The position numbers and the translations under genes are program-made. Below are positions 59,081 to 64,000 of a stretch of 64,000 nucleotides of DNA, piece after piece. The notes under the pieces are model-generated. The model was given only the letters and a program-made list of their open reading frames with translations, had not been told where the DNA came from and ran no database searches. The number at the start of each line of letters is the position of its first letter. The first letter of the stretch is position 1. Source of the DNA: Adiantum capillus-veneris (lineage: Eukaryota; Streptophyta; Polypodiopsida; Polypodiales; Pteridaceae); assembly GCA_014529385.2 (NCBI GenBank), contig CM043971.1, positions 31,072,209-31,136,208 of the forward strand. Reading direction: 5' to 3'.

Positions 59081-60532
59081 GTTTTGGTGCCGATCTTATT
59101 AGTTAAAGTGGGGTTTCGATCAAAATATAGATTCTTATTACCTACACCAAACACAGATTTAGTGGAACTTGGCTCTTTTACCCCACAGCAATAGCGCGCG
59201 TGCGCGCTGATGATTAAGCTATTGTGGGGTGGGGTTGTTGAAAAGAGAGCGAGAGAAAGAAAAGGGGATGGGTTTTGTGTGCTAGTGTTAATATCTGGGT
59301 AGTTGGGAGAGGCGGAGATGAGTGTGCCATTAAATATTTAGGCTGTGAGTGTGTGTTTCGAGAGAGAAATGGGTTGTTGAAGTGCCGCAGAGAGAGAAAG
59401 AGGTAATGGGTATGAGAGAGAGAGAGAGAGGGGTAATGGGTATGGGTGACAATGTGACGGTGGTGTGAGAGAGAGAGAGAGAGAGAGAGGGGTAATGGGT
59501 GTGTGAGAGAGAGAGAGAACATGGGTGTGCGTAACTTTGTGCAGAGGAGGAGAGAGAGTGGGTGCAATGGCTTCTTGCAGCAGGTGAGTAGTAGACCGCC
59601 TCCAATCAAGTAAAGAGAATACCCCTATCTGTGTAGTGTATGTATCTACGTAGTACCTTCTCTCTACCTAATTGTGTGTGTATAGTCAATAAAATTGTTC
59701 CTTGAACTCGCTCCTGTCTACCTATGACTGTGGAATACCCGCATTTCTCCAAATGTCAAAATTTCAACTCAAAAGCCGTTTCTATATAGATAGCGCTTGC
59801 CTGCCTTTTGTACTTGCTTCTTTGGCTTAAAAGCACCCAAGCCCCCACTTTGGATTTTTACTTTCTTGCTTTTTTTCCTTCATCACCACTCATCACTGCG
59901 CAGTGTGGAGAACCTACATTTAAGAGCACTCGGTTTTCTTGTCCTAAAACCTCACCTTTCTCCTCTCTTAACGAGACCCACTTGCAATTCTTTGAATGCT
60001 TGCCTCCTGCCCTTCCACCATAGCTCTGTTTCTTGCCTACTTTTCTCTTCTACATTGTGGTTAGATTAAATGCTTTGTTCATGCAGTGGTAGTTGGCAAA
60101 CTTTTTTGACTCTTATCAGCTGATGTCTTCTTGAAATACACACATAAATTTGCCATATAATGCCCTTTTCAAAGCTTTTATTGGAGCCTCTTTGAAAGCA
60201 TTTGATTGAAGCCGTTTCCTTTGTGGTTTTGGCAAGCCTTGTGGAAAGCCTCTCTCTTGGAGCATTTTGGCCTCTTTAAGAGCATTTGATTGGTCGAATG
60301 AAGCTGTTTTCTTTGGGTTTTGGCAAGCCTTCTTTGGAGCATTTTGGCCTTCTTTAACAGCATTTGAAGTGTTTTCTTGGTGGTTTTGGATTGCACCTTC
60401 TCTTCCCTTAGCTTGTAATAAACTTTCTTTAGCAAATTCATATGCTACTCCAGGCTTATTTGCCTGTGCATCCAAGCAATTAACCTGCATTTTGAACATT
60501 GCTATTGCTCATCAATCTTAGAAGAGAGAGTT
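59081..60532 (+). promoter_or_regulatory. Upstream region of the HCT-like gene
   Basis: No other gene is apparent. (GA)n tracts occur at 59417-59431, 59465-59489 and 59503-59518. A TATA-like TCTATATAGATA lies near 59780-59791, about 750 bp before the start codon; whether it is the promoter is unknown. Between about 60181 and 60370 a phrase (AGCATTTGA...TTTTGGCAAGCCTT) is repeated two to three times at 78-91-bp spacing. A minus-strand frame across it (60116-60499) is probably a by-product of that repeat. Confidence 0.4.
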
Positions 60533-63424
60533 ATGAAGATCACCCCCAGGAGCTCCGCCATAGTCAAGCCTGCGACAGAGACGCCAAAATGCATCCTATG
60601 GAACTCCAACATTGACTTGGTGATACCAAGAATACACATACCAACAGTGTATTTTTACAAGGCCGGCAGCGCTGTCGATTGCGGGCATCTGAAAGAGTCA
60701 TTGGGAAGGGCATTGGTACCATTTTATCCCATGGCAGGGAGGCTCAAGGATAAGGGAAGGGGTAGAATCGATATCAACTGCAATGGCGAAGGAATCCTCT
60801 TTGTCGAGGCGGTTGCGGATGGCTATATGAGTGAATATGGAGAGTATTTTGCCCCATGTATGAAGATGAGACAACTCATACCACAGGTTGATTACACGAA
60901 AGGGCATGCTACGTTTCCGCTCCTAATCCTTCAGGTTTGTAACGCTTTACGCACATATTTCTATTGCCATTTGAGTATGGCAGAAATAGGGAAAGCTTTC
61001 ATATTTCTGTAGCTTACTTGAAGGTTTTTGAGTGGCATTGTTTGAGTCCTTATGAAAGTGCCCTTTGATTATAGTTGGCAAATCCACAGGGGGAAAAGCA
61101 AAATATTGTGAGTCTCTGCCTTTAAAAAGGCTGCAATAAGAGGTGATCCCCAATGCAGGGATATGGGTGAAGGGTCTGTAGTTGAGGTGATAAAACAACT
61201 CTCGACTAAAAGGCAAGGTTTTAAAAACCTTGCCATCGCTTTGCCTTAGCTATCATACCCTCTTTCATTGCACTTGCAAGAAGTGTTATGGCCTTTTGTT
61301 TTAGCTGTTTTGCCTTTCTTTCTCATGAGCTCTATGGTGAACATCGATTGTTTTTCCTGCCATTTCATCCGGCCGTGACAAATGCTCTTGGTACACTTGA
61401 ATGGGCATCGACGCTGCCTTATGTGACAAAACTTGGTCGATAATTTCAAATTTTCTGGCTGGAAAAGAAGAAGTTTGCAGCTTCTCAGCTGGATTGAGAG
61501 TAGTCATTGAGTCAATGGATGCTGCTATGTGGTTTAAACACCTTAGCTTGGAAAGTTACATTGGAAGGGAGCTTGCGATGCAGGGGTTACATATAGGTTG
61601 GGTGGTGATTTGTTAGGGTCTAGCCTATGCGTTTAGAGATGAGGGCTCAACGGAGCTGATTGGAGCATTGATTGATGATTTGTCAGGCTCTGTAGGGCCA
61701 CGGCTATGACAATGGTGTGGCCAATGGTCTCACACATGGTGTAGCAATGCATTGATGCCAAGCCAGCAATGAACAAGCTTCTATTTCTTCTAGGTCCGTG
61801 CAATGAGTATGAGGGCACAGCAATGTATGATGTCATTTGTGTGTATGTATCTGGAATTTTCTGCTTAATTAAGTTCTGAATGTAAACCGAGAACAAGCTC
61901 ACCAAATAGTGTTTTATCTCTTAGCAATACATTATTCTTTTATTTGCCTCCAAATCAAGCACAAACTTGCCTATTATTGTCTCATCCTTGGTGGTGAATT
62001 GTTGCTATTTCTTTTTTCAGACTAAAGTTTGTATCACTCTGATGTTTCTTTTGTATATGACAATTATGTAGGTAACATTCTTCAAATGCGGCGGGGTGGC
62101 TATTGGTGTAGGGGTACACCACCATGTTGCCGATGGCCTAGCAGCACTTTGGTTTTTGAACTATTGGGCAGATGTGGCAAGAGGTATTGAAAAGGATGTG
62201 AAGCCTTTCTTTGACAGAACTCTTTTGCGGGCAAGGGACCCGCCGAAGGCCAAGTTTCAGCATGTCGAGTATCAACCGCCTCCACTATTACTAAAAGCTG
62301 AAGATGCTTATCAAGAAAAGATCGGAATTAACAGTGATTATGCAAAAGTGAATGGTGATTACATGAAAGTGAATGATGACGGCGAAGTTGATGGTGTCCA
62401 CATTAAAGTGAGTGGGGATATTGCTAAAGTTAATGGTGATTACATCAAAGTCAATGGTGATTATATCAAGCTGAATGATTGTCAGTTTATTGAAGAGAAT
62501 GATGTCTTTCCAAAGGAAAATAGCAGCTACAGCTTGGAAAGTGGTAACCACAACCAAGCAAGCCACAACATCTGCATGGTTAATGGAAACTACAAAGAAA
62601 CTAATGGAGATTATCACAAATCCCTCACTCATATCATCACAGAGACTAGTGGCTATGCCAAGAAGCTCGAAGCCGTCTCTCAAATGCTGCACAAAGAGGA
62701 TGAGCCCGAAAAGCGCCCTCAATCTGCCGAGGAGTTCGGAAAGATGAGCGAAGATAAAGTTAACACAGAGTATTATGGCCCCATCTCCGCTGAGCTCTTC
62801 ATTTTCAGCCAAGAGCAGGTTAACTCCTTGAAGAAGAAAGCTGAAGAGCATGCGTTGCCTGGCGACCGCCCATTCTCAAGCTATGAAGTCCTGTCTGCAC
62901 ACATATGGCGGTGTGCATGTTTGGCCCGAGGCTTGCAGGAGGCGCAGCTCACAAAGCTTTACATAGCCACCGATGGCCGAAGCCGCCTACAACCTGCTCT
63001 TCCATCTGATTATTTTGGCAATGTCATATTCACTGCTGCTCCTGTAGTGCAAGTGGGCCAACTCGTGGGAGCCCCATTGGCTGATGCCGCACGGCATATT
63101 CGCCATACAGTGCAGGTCATGGATGATGAGTATTTACGGTCGGCTGTCGACTTCTTAGAGCTGCAGCCAGATCTAGCAGAGTTTTCAAGAGGTGCACACA
63201 CATTTAAGACCCCTAACCTAGGGATCACTAGCTGGGTGAGGCTGCCCATATATGGAGCTGACTTTGGATGGGGGCCGCCGTTGTCGATGGGGCCTGCTGG
63301 GGTCCCATTTGAGGGCTTAGCTTACTTGCTTCCGGGTCCGCCTGGTGATAAGCGATTGCGGCTGAGCATCACACTCTCTCCTGATCATATGCTACGTTTC
63401 CAGGAGTTCATTTACCAGATATGA
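60533..63424 (+). CDS. HCT-like BAHD acyltransferase with repeat-bearing linker, two exons
   Basis: Exon 1 is 60533-60934, exon 2 is 62072-63424, with a GT-AG phase-0 intron of 1137 bp. The product is 584 residues. The start MKITPRSSAIVKPATETPK matches the HCT N-terminus, and the intron falls before VTFFKCGGV, the usual HCT site. The catalytic HHxxxDG motif is HHHVADG (residues 150-156). The structural DFGWG motif is at 531-535, followed by GPAGVPFEGLAYLLPGP. HCT proteins are usually about 430 residues; the excess lies in the inter-domain linker (about 205-370), which contains repeats of NGDYxKV (221-268). The enzyme transfers p-coumaroyl from CoA to shikimate or quinate in the cytosol. A related BAHD specificity (for example another hydroxycinnamoyl acceptor) cannot be excluded. 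Both exons are open, so the gene looks functional. Confidence 0.9.
62330..62473 (+). repeat. Coding 21-bp minisatellite in the HCT-like gene
   Basis: Units translate as NSDYAKV, NGDYMKV, a longer NDDGEVDGVHIKV, SGDIAKV, NGDYIKV and NGDYIKL. All keep the reading frame. Related NGNYKET and NGDYHK occur further on near 62584-62620. Confidence 0.9.
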
Positions 63425-64000
63425 ACAAGAGTGATCTCTCAAGGTAGCTCTACTTATGAGGACAAATATTTTCTGAAGGATTAAGTTTGTAATTATCAGC
63501 TCAATCTTTTCTAAAGACATCTATACCTATCAGCTCTGAGCTTTGATGGTGTCTAAAGGTTTACTTTTCTCATCACCGACTCCGCCGCCAAAGACACAAA
63601 CTCATTAGATTTATTCTTTGATTGAATAAACTCTCAAGAAATATTTCTTCTGCTGGATTTGGATAACAGCTAGCTTTTCCATACCACACTTTACATTCTG
63701 CATCACCTACTTGTGTGATGTACCCATTAGGACCAATCAAATGTGTCATTTGTAGTGCCAAAACATGGGCTTCCTATCTACCATTTGTCATTTGCAGTGC
63801 CAAAAACATGGGCTTACTACCTGTCTTTATGCCCTGCTCATGATAATGCAACTTGCTTTCACTTCTATACAATGGAAAGGGTGGTTTTGATTTGTACTTG
63901 AAGAGCTGGAATTTTCCATTAAACTCTTCTTTGTCAGGTATTAGCTTTTGATGTGGTCACAACTTCTGTGAGGTGATTATTTGGAGTCCTCACAGTGTAG
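63425..64000 (+). other. 3' flank of the HCT-like gene
   Basis: No further gene was seen. A segment of about 44 bp (TTTG(T/C)AGTGCCAAAA followed by CATGGGCTT) is duplicated at about 63745-63775 and 63789-63820. It may be part of the 3' UTR. Confidence 0.4.

Noticed and set aside
60116-60499. 127-codon minus-strand ORF upstream of the HCT-like gene
   Set aside because: It reads through an imperfect 78-91-bp repeat, has no known motif and opposes the host gene's leader.

Overview
The window is plant nuclear DNA, dense with transposable elements and with only one clear host gene. That gene, at the right end, is a two-exon BAHD acyltransferase of the hydroxycinnamoyl-CoA shikimate/quinate transferase (HCT) type. 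It carries a ~150-residue insertion built partly from NGDYxKV repeats. Spliceosomal introns, Ty1/copia, Ty3/gypsy, L1-type LINE and CACTA elements, and very long (TG)n, (CT)n and (GA)n tracts all point to a land plant. The enlarged HCT linker, a Penelope-like reverse transcriptase and a SWIM/MULE-type relic make me favour a seed-free plant, probably a fern. That is inference, not proof.

Layout. 1-3939: 3' part of a copia element (Copia-A), 5' end outside the window. 3940-6896: no recognisable gene. 6897-9712: decayed SWIM/MULE-like coding sequence. 9905-10952: (TG)n tracts around a 0.74-kb repeat. 10953-14020: minus-strand Penelope-like (PLE) relic. 14035-25416: second copy of the 0.74-kb repeat, split by Copia-B (14238-24922, TSD TCATA), which is itself split by Copia-C (17515-22947, TSD CCAAA). 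25417-26370: microsatellites. 26594-27840: gypsy pol relic. 29891-30810: 5'-truncated LINE (family 2) with a 17-bp TSD. 31087-36472: nearly complete but broken L1-type LINE (family 1) with a 17-bp TSD. 38545-41205: family-2 LINE with an inverted 5' segment. 41629-41912: family-2 LINE 3' fragment. 42572-43586: 455-479-bp tandem repeat. 45751-53635: CACTA transposon with apparently intact TNP2-type and Transposase_24-type genes and a captured heavy-metal-associated (HMA) gene fragment. 53636-55185: second PLE relic. 56885-58480 and 58850-59080: two more family-2 LINE pieces. 60533-63424: HCT-like gene.

How it fits together. Insertion order can be read directly: a 0.74-kb segment was duplicated, Copia-B entered one copy, and Copia-C entered Copia-B. 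Unoccupied versions of both insertion sites are present in this window. The copia, gypsy, LINE and PLE copies are all inactivated by stops and frameshifts. The CACTA transposase genes are open through every proposed exon, which suggests recent activity, although a left terminal inverted repeat was not found. The HCT-like enzyme would act in the cytosol, transferring p-coumaroyl from CoA to shikimate or a related acceptor in phenylpropanoid metabolism.

All protein assignments come from motif recognition by eye; no database search was run.
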